From CAXBOO01 sp963977425 (GTDB taxonomy: Bacteria > Bacteroidota > Bacteroidia > Flavobacteriales_D > Luteibaculaceae), in NCBI GenBank assembly GCA_963977425.1, contig CAXBOO010000005.1:186001-250000 (forward strand): a DNA stretch of 64,000 nucleotides. The letters are read 5' to 3'. Shown here in pieces: positions 17,539 to 26,480 of the stretch (the first letter of the stretch is position 1; the number at the start of each line of letters is the position of its first letter). Both the position numbers and the translations under genes were made by a program. The notes beneath the pieces are model-generated. The model had not been told where the DNA came from and ran no database searches. It worked only from the letters and a program-made list of their open reading frames with translations.

Positions 17539-18568
17539 TTACAGAAAACATATTGCCCTTTTCACAGAACCAGGAGGTACAAGCAGAGGTATCTTGTATC
17601 AAAAACCTTCGTGGATAATTCAACTTAGTCATACCGATTATTCAGAACCCGGATACGGCGAAATTTCTATCATCCCTAAGCTATCTATTGAAACGGAAGA
17701 GTTCATCGAAGAATTCTTATATAAGCATCCAACACTATCAGAAAATCAGCTCTCCGAAATAATTCAAAGCGCTACACCTGCAGTTCGTTTTGGATTTGAA
17801 ATGGCTGTTAAATCTCTCGAATCGCAAGCATTGGAAATGTTTGGAGAAGAGAAAAATCTGAACCTAAAAACCAACGGCTTGGTATGGATGGGCAGCATAG
17901 ACGATATGTGGAAACGCGCTCAGGAAAAATATGCGGAAGGATTTAGATGCTTAAAGTTTAAGATTGGCGCTCTTAATTTTGAAGATGAATTGGCCTTGCT
18001 TAAAAAAGTTCGTTCAACATGGGGAGATGAAATTACCTTACGCTTGGACGCTAATGGAGCTTTTACACCCAAAGAGGCGCCAGAGAAATTGGAGAAACTT
18101 TCTAAACTAGGGATACACAGCATAGAACAACCCATTAAAGCTGGTCAATGGGATGAAATGGCGAAATTGTGTCAAGTCAGCCCTATTGATATTGCTTTAG
18201 ACGAAGAACTCATTGGCATAAAAAGCAAACAAGAAAAACAAGACATTCTTGATGCTATACAACCGCAGTACATCATTCTAAAAAATTCTCTCATAGGAGG
18301 TTGGAAAGAAGCTGCAGAGTGGATAAACTTAAGTGAGAACAAAGGTATAGGATGGTGGGCAACCTCGGCTTTAGAGCTCAACATTGGCCTTAACGCAATA
18401 GCCTATCAATTAGCAGATTACACCAACCAATTGCCACAAGGGTTGGGCACAGGAAAAGTGTTCTCTAATAATATAAAGAGTAATTTAAAACTGGATGGAG
18501 AACATCTCAAATTAAAATCCAACAAAAGCGACTTACTTTTAGACAACACAAAAAAAATGTGGTTGTGA
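17525..18568 (+). CDS. menC: o-Succinylbenzoate synthase
   Basis: 347 residues from GTG at 17525; an in-frame GTG at 17501 is possible but the shorter start matches where related proteins begin (a short lead-in before FTEPGGTSRG). It is an enolase-superfamily enzyme with KFKIG (acid-base lysine), RLDANG, EQPIK and ALDEE (metal ligands) and ILKNSLIGG (second lysine). It dehydrates SHCHC to o-succinylbenzoate. The start overlaps menA by 14 nt and the end overlaps menE in GTGA. Like its neighbours it lacks an ATG. Confidence 0.93.
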   Translation: MYSLNYRKHIALFTEPGGTSRGILYQKPSWIIQLSHTDYSEPGYGEISIIPKLSIETEEFIEEFLYKHPTLSENQLSEIIQSATPAVRFGFEMAVKSLESQALEMFGEEKNLNLKTNGLVWMGSIDDMWKRAQEKYAEGFRCLKFKIGALNFEDELALLKKVRSTWGDEITLRLDANGAFTPKEAPEKLEKLSKLGIHSIEQPIKAGQWDEMAKLCQVSPIDIALDEELIGIKSKQEKQDILDAIQPQYIILKNSLIGGWKEAAEWINLSENKGIGWWATSALELNIGLNAIAYQLADYTNQLPQGLGTGKVFSNNIKSNLKLDGEHLKLKSNKSDLLLDNTKKMWL

Positions 18569-19587
18569 TTAAATTTGATTTTGCATCAGACAGTTTAGCC
18601 TCTTCTATATTAAGACTTAAATCCGACTCAAATGATTGGACATTACCATACCTCCAATTTTTAAAGCAATATACCTCTGGAGACAACATTGAAGTGAAAT
18701 CTTCAGGATCTACTGGCACACCCAAAACACTCATTTTCACTGCCGATCAATACAAAGCCAGCGCAAACAAAAGCATCGCTTATTTTAACTTTCAAAAAGG
18801 TCTGATTGCAGCTTCTGCCCTTCCTGGCAACACCGTTGGTGGGCAACTGATGTTTGTTCGAGCTTATCTAGCCAAAATGGTATTGTACCTTTTACCACCC
18901 AAACTCAACGCCTATGTTGAACTGAGTGAAAGTGTAGATTTCGCCCCAATGGTTGGTAGTCAATTTCAAGTTTTAATAGACAACAAAAAAACTTCGAATT
19001 TCAAACAAATTCTATTGGGCGGAGGGCCTTTAATTTCCAACCAGTTAAACGATTTATCCAACTTAGAGTGTGAAGTTTTTGCCTCTTATGGTATGACAGA
19101 AACCTTGAGTCATGTAGCCCTAAGAAATCTCACAAACAAAGAAGATTACTACACCTTATTGCCTGGAAATAAAGCAAGCATCAATCAAGAAGGTTGCATC
19201 ACTTTATCTTGTGATTATTTGCCTACTGATGTAATCACAACTGATTTAGGAGAAATCATCAATAATAAAATCCATGTTTTGGGGCGTGCGGATTTCACCA
19301 TCATTAGCTCAGGTAAAAAAATACAGCCAGAAATTATTGAAACTAAATTGCAATCATTTATTTCAAAAAAATGCTTGGTAACTGGAAAAGAAGACAAAAT
19401 TTTCGGGAACATACTAGGTTTATTGACGTCTTCTGAATTGAATGCACAAGAAAAGTCAATGCTAAGCGAATACAATGCCGGAGCACCTTCTCACGAAAAA
19501 ATTCGTTTTGTTGAATCGTGTACTTTTTTTGAAACCGAACAAAAAATTCTTCGCCAAAAGACTTTGACAGAATGGGCTAAAAAATAA
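18565..19587 (+). CDS. menE: o-Succinylbenzoate-CoA ligase, short form
   Basis: About 340 residues, shorter than the roughly 450-490 of classical MenE, which is common in Bacteroidota. Adenylation motifs are present: SSGSTGTPKTLIFT, ASYGMTETLSH, TTDLGEI and LGRADFTIISSGKKIQ. It activates o-succinylbenzoate with ATP and CoA. Starts are GTG at 18565 (a GTGA overlap with the menC stop) or GTG at 18559; neither is ATG. It is the last gene of the men operon; the next gene begins 56 bp downstream. Confidence 0.92.
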   Translation: MIKFDFASDSLASSILRLKSDSNDWTLPYLQFLKQYTSGDNIEVKSSGSTGTPKTLIFTADQYKASANKSIAYFNFQKGLIAASALPGNTVGGQLMFVRAYLAKMVLYLLPPKLNAYVELSESVDFAPMVGSQFQVLIDNKKTSNFKQILLGGGPLISNQLNDLSNLECEVFASYGMTETLSHVALRNLTNKEDYYTLLPGNKASINQEGCITLSCDYLPTDVITTDLGEIINNKIHVLGRADFTIISSGKKIQPEIIETKLQSFISKKCLVTGKEDKIFGNILGLLTSSELNAQEKSMLSEYNAGAPSHEKIRFVESCTFFETEQKILRQKTLTEWAKK

Positions 19588-19643
19588 CGTTTGAACCATC
19601 TCACTACTTTTCACGTTATTTATTCACCATTCAAAACTAATCC

Positions 19644-20324
19644 ATGAAATCTATTTTCATTTCATTGCTGTTGTTAATAGGTGTTTCATCTTGTATAAAA
19701 GACGACATCATTGACGATTACGTGCAACCAAGACTTAACATTACGTCAAGTGTTAAAGAACTGGCTAAAGGTGATACATTTTATTTTGAAGCACAGTTTT
19801 TAAACAACATAGGCCTGCGAGAAGAAATAAATCCAGAGTGGATAAGTTCCGATACCTCCATCATTTCATTTTCCGATTCTGGAATTGCTTTTGGAAAAAC
19901 AAAGGGAGATGCTGTTGTGATGGCAAAACACTTTGATAGCTTCGAAAACGAATGGTTTTCTGATACGGCTTATGTCACCATTTCAGATGAAACCATAATT
20001 GATAATGAGAAAAAAAGTGGTACAGTTCGAACAACATCACAATATACTTTACAGGGCGATTTTGAGGTTGAGCAGCTTGAAAACGGAAATTTACTGATAA
20101 GCTTCGCTGCTAATTATGAGGCCTCTGATAATTTACCTGGTTTATTTGTATATCTCACAAACAACCCTAACACCACCAACGGAGCGTTGGAAATAGGAAG
20201 AGTAACGACTTTTAGTGGTGAACATTCTTACGAAATAGAAAACGTAAACATCAACGATTACAGCACATTATTATATTTCTGCAAACCCTTTAACGTAAAA
20301 GTAGGCGATGGTACAATTCAATAA
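19644..20324 (+). CDS. Lipoprotein with Big-like domain, function unknown
   Basis: 226 residues with a lipoprotein signal ending LIGVSSC (cysteine near 17). Residues about 30-115 look like a bacterial Ig-like (Big) domain: INPEWISSDTSIISFSDSGIAFGKTKGDAVV is reminiscent of the Big_2 pattern of a value statement followed by a glycine turn. The second half is beta-rich with no recognised family. The 3' end overlaps the start of an outer-membrane barrel gene by 17 nt, so the two are coupled and probably form a surface pair. No function can be assigned. Confidence 0.75.
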   Translation: MKSIFISLLLLIGVSSCIKDDIIDDYVQPRLNITSSVKELAKGDTFYFEAQFLNNIGLREEINPEWISSDTSIISFSDSGIAFGKTKGDAVVMAKHFDSFENEWFSDTAYVTISDETIIDNEKKSGTVRTTSQYTLQGDFEVEQLENGNLLISFAANYEASDNLPGLFVYLTNNPNTTNGALEIGRVTTFSGEHSYEIENVNINDYSTLLYFCKPFNVKVGDGTIQ

Positions 20325-21183
20325 AATTTCATTTATAGGCCTCTTTTCAATTCTTACTCTTTCGACTTTTGCAGGTGGATGGCCACAACCTAAAAAGAGT
20401 GGTTTTTTCCAATTGTCAGAACGCTGGATGCGCAGCAATGAACACTTTACCGATAAAGGTTTATTAGACCCAAATGTAACAACAGGATTAGTCATTAGCA
20501 GTGTATATGGCGAATATGGTTTGAACAATAACCTAACTGTAAGAGCCTACATACCCTTTTTAGTAAGCAACTTCCAGAACAACATCATTTCAAGCACCAG
20601 AGGCACTGAAATAGAAGAAGGACAGATTCTAAATGCATTTGGAGATGTTATACTTGGAGCTGATAGATTGCTTTATAAGAACAACAAAATAAGCCTTACT
20701 GTAGGAGTTTCTATTGGTTTAGCAACCGGAACAATTGGTAAAGACGAGAAGCAAAACCTTCAAACGGGCGACGGTGAAAACAACGTTGCAGCTAGAATCG
20801 ATTTAGGAGCATCTTTGTTCAACTCAGAAAGCTTATCGATTTATGGAAAATTAGGCACAGCCTATAATAAACGCACAAAAGATTTCTCAGATGAAATTCA
20901 ATCGCAAGCCGAAATGGGGTTCATTATCAAACAGAAATACTTCATAATCAGTAAGTTTTTCAATGTAACCAGCATGCAAAATGGCATAACTTCAGGCGAA
21001 CAAATTAGTGCTGCAGGAGTTTTTGCCAACAATGCTGAGTTCAACGCTTTTGAATTGCTTTTAGCTACTGATGTTTACAAAGGCTACCACCTAACCTTTG
21101 CCGTAAATACAATATTAAGTGGCAAAATAGTTGCAAATGGTACAGCCTATGAAGTTGGTGTTTTCAAAAAAATTCAGTGGTAA
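20308..21183 (+). CDS. Outer-membrane beta-barrel protein, function unknown
   Basis: 291 residues. A signal peptide ends about LSTFAGG. The rest alternates polar and aromatic residues in strand-like stretches: VYGEYGLNNNLTVRAYIPF, ISLTVGVSIGLATGT and YHLTFAVNTILSG. The C-terminus ends in a hydrophobic/aromatic pair (KKIQW), as barrel proteins often do. It resembles porin-like or phenol-pathway transporter barrels but the family is not certain. It is coupled to the preceding lipoprotein gene. Its stop codon abuts that of convergent rluD with no bases between. Confidence 0.75.
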   Translation: MVQFNKISFIGLFSILTLSTFAGGWPQPKKSGFFQLSERWMRSNEHFTDKGLLDPNVTTGLVISSVYGEYGLNNNLTVRAYIPFLVSNFQNNIISSTRGTEIEEGQILNAFGDVILGADRLLYKNNKISLTVGVSIGLATGTIGKDEKQNLQTGDGENNVAARIDLGASLFNSESLSIYGKLGTAYNKRTKDFSDEIQSQAEMGFIIKQKYFIISKFFNVTSMQNGITSGEQISAAGVFANNAEFNAFELLLATDVYKGYHLTFAVNTILSGKIVANGTAYEVGVFKKIQW

Positions 21184-22212
21184 TTACGACGTAACGTAGT
21201 TCCTAAACTTCTCCAATATTGCAACCATATCCGATGGCAATTCAGAATCTATAGAAATCAATTTACCTGTAGTAGGATGGGTAACTTCTAACGATTTGGC
21301 ATGCAAAGCCTGTCGTGGACATGCAGCAAAAGCATTTTCAATGAATTTCTTGTACTTCGAAAACGATGTGCCTTTTACAATGCTATCTCCACCATACGTA
21401 CTATCGTTAAACAATGGATGACCAATATGTTTAAAGTGCGCTCTAATTTGATGCGTTCTACCCGTCTCTAACTTACACTGTATTAGCGTTATATACCCAA
21501 AACGCTCCAATACTTTGTAGCGCGTCAATGAATATTTACCGTCTTCTTCAGAGTCGAACATTCCCATTATTTTGCGGTCTTTGCGGCTTCTACCTATAAA
21601 ACCTTCAATGGTGCCTTCATCTTCTTTCACATCGCCCCAAACAATGGCTTGATATCTGCGTTCGATGGTGCGATCAAAGAATTGCTTACTCAGTTTGCTC
21701 AAGGCATCTTCTGTTTTAGCAATTACCATTATCCCCGTGGTATCTTTATCCAAACGGTGAACCAAACCTGGTCTCACACCATCCGTACCTTCGGCTACAG
21801 GCAGCTTATTGAAATGGTGCAACATGGCATTTACCAAGGTTCCAGAATAGTTCCCATAACCAGGATGCACTACCATACCCGAACTTTTGTTGATCATGGC
21901 AATATCATCGTCTTCATAAACAACATCCACAGGAATGTCTTCAGGGATCAATTCTATTTCACGAACAGGATAAGGCAACACGATGGTTACCACATCTTCA
22001 GGTTTCACCTTATAATTAGGTTTAACCGGCAAAGAATTCACCAAAACATTGCCGTTTTTCGCAGCAACTTGAATTCTATTTCGACTGGTGTTAGGCAATC
22101 TATCACCCAAAAATTTATCTACACGAAGTAGGCTTTGCCCTCCATCGGCTACAATGCGGTAATGTTCGTAGAGCTCTTCGCTTTCTTCGAAATCTTGTCT
22201 GGTAATTTCCAT
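21184..22212 (-). CDS. rluD: RluA-family 23S rRNA pseudouridine synthase (RluD-like)
   Basis: 342 residues. An S4 RNA-binding domain lies at about 27-85 (LDxFLxxRLPNTSRNRIQ pattern), followed by the pseudouridine synthase domain with the catalytic aspartate in HRLDKDTTGIMVIAKT, then GRTHQIRAHFKHIGHPL. The architecture fits RluD, which modifies helix 69 of 23S rRNA; RluA/RluC cannot be excluded. It lies 5 bp behind the PASTA gene on the same strand and abuts the barrel gene at its 3' end. Confidence 0.92.
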   Translation of the reverse strand: MEITRQDFEESEELYEHYRIVADGGQSLLRVDKFLGDRLPNTSRNRIQVAAKNGNVLVNSLPVKPNYKVKPEDVVTIVLPYPVREIELIPEDIPVDVVYEDDDIAMINKSSGMVVHPGYGNYSGTLVNAMLHHFNKLPVAEGTDGVRPGLVHRLDKDTTGIMVIAKTEDALSKLSKQFFDRTIERRYQAIVWGDVKEDEGTIEGFIGRSRKDRKIMGMFDSEEDGKYSLTRYKVLERFGYITLIQCKLETGRTHQIRAHFKHIGHPLFNDSTYGGDSIVKGTSFSKYKKFIENAFAACPRQALHAKSLEVTHPTTGKLISIDSELPSDMVAILEKFRNYVTS

Positions 22213-22217
22213 CTTTC

Positions 22218-23084
22218 TTATTGCGAGAAGTCAACGTTCATCACATCCTCTTCTTCATTTTGTTTTGCTGCTCTTAGGCTATCAATATTCAATACATTCA
22301 ATTTTTGAGGATCAATACTCAGCCATAAATCTACTTCAGAACCCAATCTTAACTTCACTCCATCTTCAATCATAAATTGAGGATTTTGTTTTATAACTAC
22401 TGCTTTATTTGTATCCTCTGCAGTTGCACAGTCTTCGTAAATAACAGCTCCAATATTCAATGTGTGTTCTAATGACCTTGTAATTGCTTCGCCTAAGCTT
22501 TTACCTACCAAATACGGCAACTCTGTAAAGTCATTGCTTACTCCTTTACCCAACACAATTTTAAGCGCTGTACCTTTTGGCAACTGAGTACCTGTTGGAA
22601 CAGTATTACCACCAATTTGCACATCCAATATGCAATCTGTACATATATCGGGTTGGTATTCAAATTCGGTAATTTTAAAACCTAAAGCCTCTAAAGTACT
22701 TATCGATTCACGTCTACTTTGATTGATAACATCAGGCATGGTTACCATTGGCGGACGCAAACTATTAATTACGGTGTAAACAATGCGATTGCTTTTTACC
22801 ATTTGAAAGGCATCGGGAATTTGCTTTACAATTTCTCCTGGCAATTTTTCTTCACTAAAAACAGAATCAATCACCTCAATACGCAAATTCATATTCTCTA
22901 AAACAGCAGTTGCTTGCTCCAAAGTTTTCCCTTTCACATTCGGCAATTCCACATTTTGTCCTCTATCGGTATAATCTCGCATCCAGGCATTTACACCAAA
23001 ATACACTCCTACAAAAAGAACAATGGCCAGAACCACTTGCAGCAAAAAAGTTTTGCTTTTAATAAAGGCTAAAAAATATCGCAT
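22218..23084 (-). CDS. PASTA-domain membrane protein
   Basis: 288 residues. One N-terminal membrane helix (FLLQVVLAIVLFVGVYFGV) is followed by about three PASTA domains spanning roughly 43-255; each opens with a valine/leucine-proline element such as VELPNVKGKTLEQA, VTMPDVINQSRRE and TELPYLVGKSLGEA. In other phyla PASTA domains sit on PBPs or Ser/Thr kinases and sense peptidoglycan; here there is no enzymatic domain. The gene is divergent from ddl, which fits a cell-wall role. The C-terminus is acidic. Regulation is not evident. Confidence 0.88.
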   Translation of the reverse strand: MRYFLAFIKSKTFLLQVVLAIVLFVGVYFGVNAWMRDYTDRGQNVELPNVKGKTLEQATAVLENMNLRIEVIDSVFSEEKLPGEIVKQIPDAFQMVKSNRIVYTVINSLRPPMVTMPDVINQSRRESISTLEALGFKITEFEYQPDICTDCILDVQIGGNTVPTGTQLPKGTALKIVLGKGVSNDFTELPYLVGKSLGEAITRSLEHTLNIGAVIYEDCATAEDTNKAVVIKQNPQFMIEDGVKLRLGSEVDLWLSIDPQKLNVLNIDSLRAAKQNEEEDVMNVDFSQ

Positions 23085-23167
23085 GGCTTAATTTGGTGGT
23101 AAAGATAAAAATTGACTTTTCAATAATTGATTTACTTTTTATTTATACTTTTTCGCCATCATAAATT

Positions 23168-24127
23168 ATGAAAAACGTAGCAGTATTTACAGGTGGATAT
23201 TCTAGTGAGGCTAAGGTATCCCGAAAGAGCGCAAGTACCATCATTAATATTCTAGAAAAAGAAAATATTAATCTTTTTGTAATCGATATCCATACAGACG
23301 CTTGGAAAGTACAGTTTCAAGGTAAAGCGTTTGATTACCAAATGTTGAATGGAGGTTTAATTATTGATGGTAAAACGTATAAAATAGATTTTGCTTTTAT
23401 CATAGTTCATGGCAAACCTGGAGAAAATGGTCAGCTTCAAGGGTACTTAGACTTGCACAATATTGCTTACCAAACTGGTGACCACCTAAACATGGCTCTT
23501 ACTTTTTCTAAGAAAAACTCGACTGCTTTTCTGCATAGCCTCAACATACCTGTTGCCAAATCGGCTTATGGACGAACATCCGAAGAAGTGAAAAAAAGTA
23601 TGGCCGAATTGAATCTCAGCTACCCATTGTTTATAAAACCTGACGATGCAGGCAGCAGTTTTGGCGTATCCAAAATAAAATCGGAAGCTGAGCTTGATAA
23701 AGCTTTGGAATACGCATTCCAAGAAGGATCTTTGGTAATGGCTGAGGAAATGATTGTAGGACGAGAATTTACTTGCGGTGTATTTCGTAAAGAGGGAAAA
23801 ACTACGGCACTGCCCATTACGGAAATCATTTCGCACAACGAGTTTTTTGACTATGCTGCCAAATACGAAAACCAAAGCGAAGAAGTTACTCCCGCACAAA
23901 TAGATGCTGTTGCTTACAACGCTATTCAGCGCATGGCCGAACGTGTTTACGACGCAATGAATTGCAAAGGTATATGCCGCGTAGATTTCATTTCCGATTT
24001 AAAAAGGAATCCGGTTGTAATAGAAGTAAATACCATACCGGGCCTAACGACAGAGTCTATTATTCCCCAAATGTTTGCAGCGAGCGAATACAGCTTCGAA
24101 GAAAACATCTTGAATTTTTTGGATTAA
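23168..24127 (+). CDS. ddl: D-alanine-D-alanine ligase
   Basis: 319 residues of the ATP-grasp superfamily. The N-terminal motif GGYSSEAKVSRKSAS matches the Ddl GGxSxExxVS signature; the ATP-grasp centre has FIKPDDAGSSFGVSK, and the C-terminus has ICRVDFI and VIEVNTIPGLTTESI. It makes the D-Ala-D-Ala dipeptide for peptidoglycan. It is divergent from the PASTA gene, and its stop TAA shares TTAA with the stop of rdgB on the other strand. Confidence 0.95.
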   Translation: MKNVAVFTGGYSSEAKVSRKSASTIINILEKENINLFVIDIHTDAWKVQFQGKAFDYQMLNGGLIIDGKTYKIDFAFIIVHGKPGENGQLQGYLDLHNIAYQTGDHLNMALTFSKKNSTAFLHSLNIPVAKSAYGRTSEEVKKSMAELNLSYPLFIKPDDAGSSFGVSKIKSEAELDKALEYAFQEGSLVMAEEMIVGREFTCGVFRKEGKTTALPITEIISHNEFFDYAAKYENQSEEVTPAQIDAVAYNAIQRMAERVYDAMNCKGICRVDFISDLKRNPVVIEVNTIPGLTTESIIPQMFAASEYSFEENILNFLD

Positions 24128-24702
24128 TCGTCTTTCAAAAAAGCCATTAATTTCTCTAGGGCCTTGGCTCTATGGCTTACTTCTTTTTTTACTGTAGAGG
24201 GTAAATCGGCAAAGGTTTCGGTATATCCTTCTGGGATGAATAAAGGGTCGTAACCAAAACCTTTATTCCCAGATTTTGCCAACGCAATAGTACCATGCAC
24301 TTTACCATCGAATAAGTAAGAAAGACCTTTTCTATAAAATGCTAAAACGCAAATAAAATAAGCCGAGCGATTTTCATTTCCCCCTAATTCATTCAGGAGT
24401 TTAGCCATATTATCTTCGCTATTGGCATTTTCACCAGCATAGCGAGCGCTATAGATTCCTGGTGCACCATCAAGTGCATCGCAACACAAGCCACTATCGT
24501 CGGCCAGCACCCAATATTCAGGGTAAGCATCGCCAATTTCTTGAGCTTTCTTCAAGGCATTTCCTTCAAAAGAATCTTTGTCTTCCACCACATCAATGTC
24601 CACACCGATGTCTTTCAGTCCGAATACTTCATATTGCGGTAAAAGAGCCTTTATTTCGGCAATTTTTCCTTGATTGTTGCTCGCTAATAATATCTTACTC
24701 AT
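24124..24702 (-). CDS. rdgB: Non-canonical purine NTP pyrophosphatase (RdgB/HAM1)
   Basis: 192 residues. Motifs: ASNNQGKIAEIKALL at the N-terminus, LADDSGLCCDALDGAPGIYSA in the middle, and GNKGFGYDPLFIPEGY. The enzyme removes ITP, dITP and XTP from the nucleotide pool. It overlaps rlmH by 8 nt, so the two are co-transcribed, and converges on ddl with a 4 nt overlap of stop codons. Length is normal. Confidence 0.95.
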   Translation of the reverse strand: MSKILLASNNQGKIAEIKALLPQYEVFGLKDIGVDIDVVEDKDSFEGNALKKAQEIGDAYPEYWVLADDSGLCCDALDGAPGIYSARYAGENANSEDNMAKLLNELGGNENRSAYFICVLAFYRKGLSYLFDGKVHGTIALAKSGNKGFGYDPLFIPEGYTETFADLPSTVKKEVSHRAKALEKLMAFLKDD

Positions 24703-25165
24703 TGTGATACGGGCTATTGTTTAAAATACTGAAGGCTCTATAAATTTGTTCGGTAAACATCAATCGGATGAACTGGTGGGTAAATGTGCCTTCAGACAGT
24801 GATATTTTACCATGAGCTTTTTGCTTTATAGAATCAGCAAAACCATAGGCACCACCAACGCAAAAAATAAGTTCAGAATTACCACTAACACCTTCTCTTT
24901 CAACAAACTCAGCAAACTTTTTAGAACTATACTGTTTTCCTTTTTCATCAAGAATAAAAAAACGCCCACTGCCAACCTTTTTTAGGATTTCTTCCGCTTC
25001 TTTCTCTTTCAACAAGTCAGGAGAAAGTTTAGCGGCATTTTTCACTTCAGGCAGAATTACCTCATTAAAATCGGCATAACGCGACAATCTTTTTTTGAAA
25101 TACTCCATCCCCTCCAAAACAAAGCTTTGTTTGGTTTTACCAACTCCAACTAAGGTAATTTTCAT
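24695..25165 (-). CDS. rlmH: 23S rRNA (pseudouridine1915-N3)-methyltransferase
   Basis: 156 residues, the usual RlmH length. SPOUT-fold landmarks are FILDEKGKQYSSKKFAEF, the SAM-binding FCVGGAYGFAD, and the conserved end QIYRAFSILNNSPYHNE. It methylates the pseudouridine in helix 69 of 23S rRNA, which is made by RluD; an RluD-like gene lies 2.5 kb away. A TACCTTCG box is just upstream. It is the first gene of an rlmH-rdgB pair. Confidence 0.95.
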   Translation of the reverse strand: MKITLVGVGKTKQSFVLEGMEYFKKRLSRYADFNEVILPEVKNAAKLSPDLLKEKEAEEILKKVGSGRFFILDEKGKQYSSKKFAEFVEREGVSGNSELIFCVGGAYGFADSIKQKAHGKISLSEGTFTHQFIRLMFTEQIYRAFSILNNSPYHNE

Positions 25166-25185
25166 TTCTTTGGTATTTACTCGGC

Positions 25186-25193
25186 CGAAGGTA
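25186..25193 (-). promoter_or_regulatory. -7 box of rlmH-rdgB
   Basis: TACCTTCG on the minus strand is one base from TAnnTTTG. It would give a leader of about 15 nt before the rlmH ATG. No -33 box is recognised. Confidence 0.28.
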
Positions 25194-25242
25194 GTATTTA
25201 CCTATATTTAATTTCGGAATGATTATTGGACAATACAGAAAC

Positions 25243-25638
25243 ATGAAATATGCACTCAGCGTTTTAGCGATTTTTGTTGGTCTTCTTACATTTGGACAAG
25301 AAGCCCTTACAAGCAACGTAAACTCGGCTTTAGCCAAAGGGAACGCTTCTGAATTAGCTCCTTTTTTAGCCAAAAATGTTTCTGTTGAAATTAACGGCAA
25401 CGAAAAAATATACTCACAAGAACAAGCCGAAAATGTTTTGGACCTATTCTTTAAGCGTACCAAGCCAAAAGCTTTTGACGTGAAACATGCCAGTGGGCCT
25501 AATAAAACAGGTAACAATTTTAACATCGGCATTCTTCGCACAGAAAACGGCGCTTACCGATTGACTTATTTACTCAAAGACGGACCACAAGGACAACCTA
25601 AAATAAGAAAGGTAAAACTTGTAAAAATCGTACGATAA
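25243..25638 (+). CDS. DUF4783 secreted protein
   Basis: 131 residues from ATG at 25243 (MKYALSVLAIFVGLLTFGQ), which gives a proper signal peptide; ATG at 25219 would add eight residues in front of it. The mature part has the DUF4783 pattern, LTSNVNSALAKGNASELAPFL to QGQPKIRKVKLVKI, an NTF2-like small fold. Function is unknown. It precedes nadC with a TAATG overlap, an arrangement I recall as common in Flavobacteriales, so the two are coupled in expression though not obviously in function. Confidence 0.85.
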   Translation: MKYALSVLAIFVGLLTFGQEALTSNVNSALAKGNASELAPFLAKNVSVEINGNEKIYSQEQAENVLDLFFKRTKPKAFDVKHASGPNKTGNNFNIGILRTENGAYRLTYLLKDGPQGQPKIRKVKLVKIVR

Positions 25639-26477
25639 TGACCACCGAACAATTTATTGACCTAGCGCTGCAAGAAGATCTTGGAAACGGCGATGTAACT
25701 TCTATAGCCTGCATTCCAAATGGAGTAAAAGGCAAAGCCAAAATCATTGCCAAAGAAAACGGCATCATTGCTGGTTTAGAATACATCAGCGCTATTGGAA
25801 CAAAACTAGACCCAAACATTGCTATTGCTGTTCACTGTAAAGATGGTGATGCTGTTAGAATAGGAGATTGTGTAGCTGAGTTTGAAGGCGATGGAAAAGC
25901 TTTGCTTTCTGCCGAAAGACTGATACTAAACATCATGCAGCGCATGAGTGGCATTGCAACCTATACCCACTCTATGGTAGGCCTAATTGCGCACACCAAT
26001 GCAACTTTGCTCGACACGCGTAAAACAACGCCTCTTTTTAGGCCTTACGAAAAGCAAGCGGTAAAAATTGGTGGTGGTGAAAACCATAGAATTGGTCTTT
26101 ACGACATGATCTTGATCAAGGAGAATCATATCGAATTGGCAGGCGGTATAGAAAGCGCTATTCTGAAAGCAAAACACTACCGACTGGCGAACAACCCCGA
26201 TTTGAAAGTTGAAATAGAACTAAAAAATTTGGAAGAAGTTACGCAAGCCCTTATTTGCGGTTCTGTGAACAGAGTCATGCTTGATAACTTCAGTATAGAA
26301 GATATGGCCGCTGCGGTTAAACTCATCAACGGTAAATTTGAAGTAGAAGCATCGGGCGGTGTTACACACAAAACGATAGTCGCCATTGCCGAAACAGGAG
26401 TAGATTATATCTCTGTAGGAGCTCTTACCCATTCCATTAAAAGTTTAGATTTAAGCATGCTTGTTGATTTGAGCTAA
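25638..26477 (+). CDS. nadC: Nicotinate-nucleotide pyrophosphorylase (carboxylating)
   Basis: 279 residues. Quinolinate phosphoribosyltransferase motifs: LQEDLGNGDVTS at the N-terminus, LNIMQRMSGIAT, LDTRKTTPLFRPYEKQAV, GGGENHRIGLYDMILIKENH and VMLDNF. It makes nicotinate mononucleotide from quinolinate in NAD synthesis. The usual TTPGLR is TTPLFRP here, a small change by the substrate loop. It is coupled to DUF4783 upstream and yihY downstream (3 bp gap). Confidence 0.95.
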   Translation: MTTEQFIDLALQEDLGNGDVTSIACIPNGVKGKAKIIAKENGIIAGLEYISAIGTKLDPNIAIAVHCKDGDAVRIGDCVAEFEGDGKALLSAERLILNIMQRMSGIATYTHSMVGLIAHTNATLLDTRKTTPLFRPYEKQAVKIGGGENHRIGLYDMILIKENHIELAGGIESAILKAKHYRLANNPDLKVEIELKNLEEVTQALICGSVNRVMLDNFSIEDMAAAVKLINGKFEVEASGGVTHKTIVAIAETGVDYISVGALTHSIKSLDLSMLVDLS

Positions 26478-26480
26478 ATC

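Noticed and set aside
21649..22131. 160-codon plus-strand frame opposite rluD
   Set aside because: Antisense to the S4 and catalytic domains of RluD; the translation is rich in R, H, Q and I with no family.
23486..23899. 137-codon minus-strand frame opposite ddl
   Set aside because: Antisense to the ATP-grasp core; phenylalanine and serine rich, no start context.
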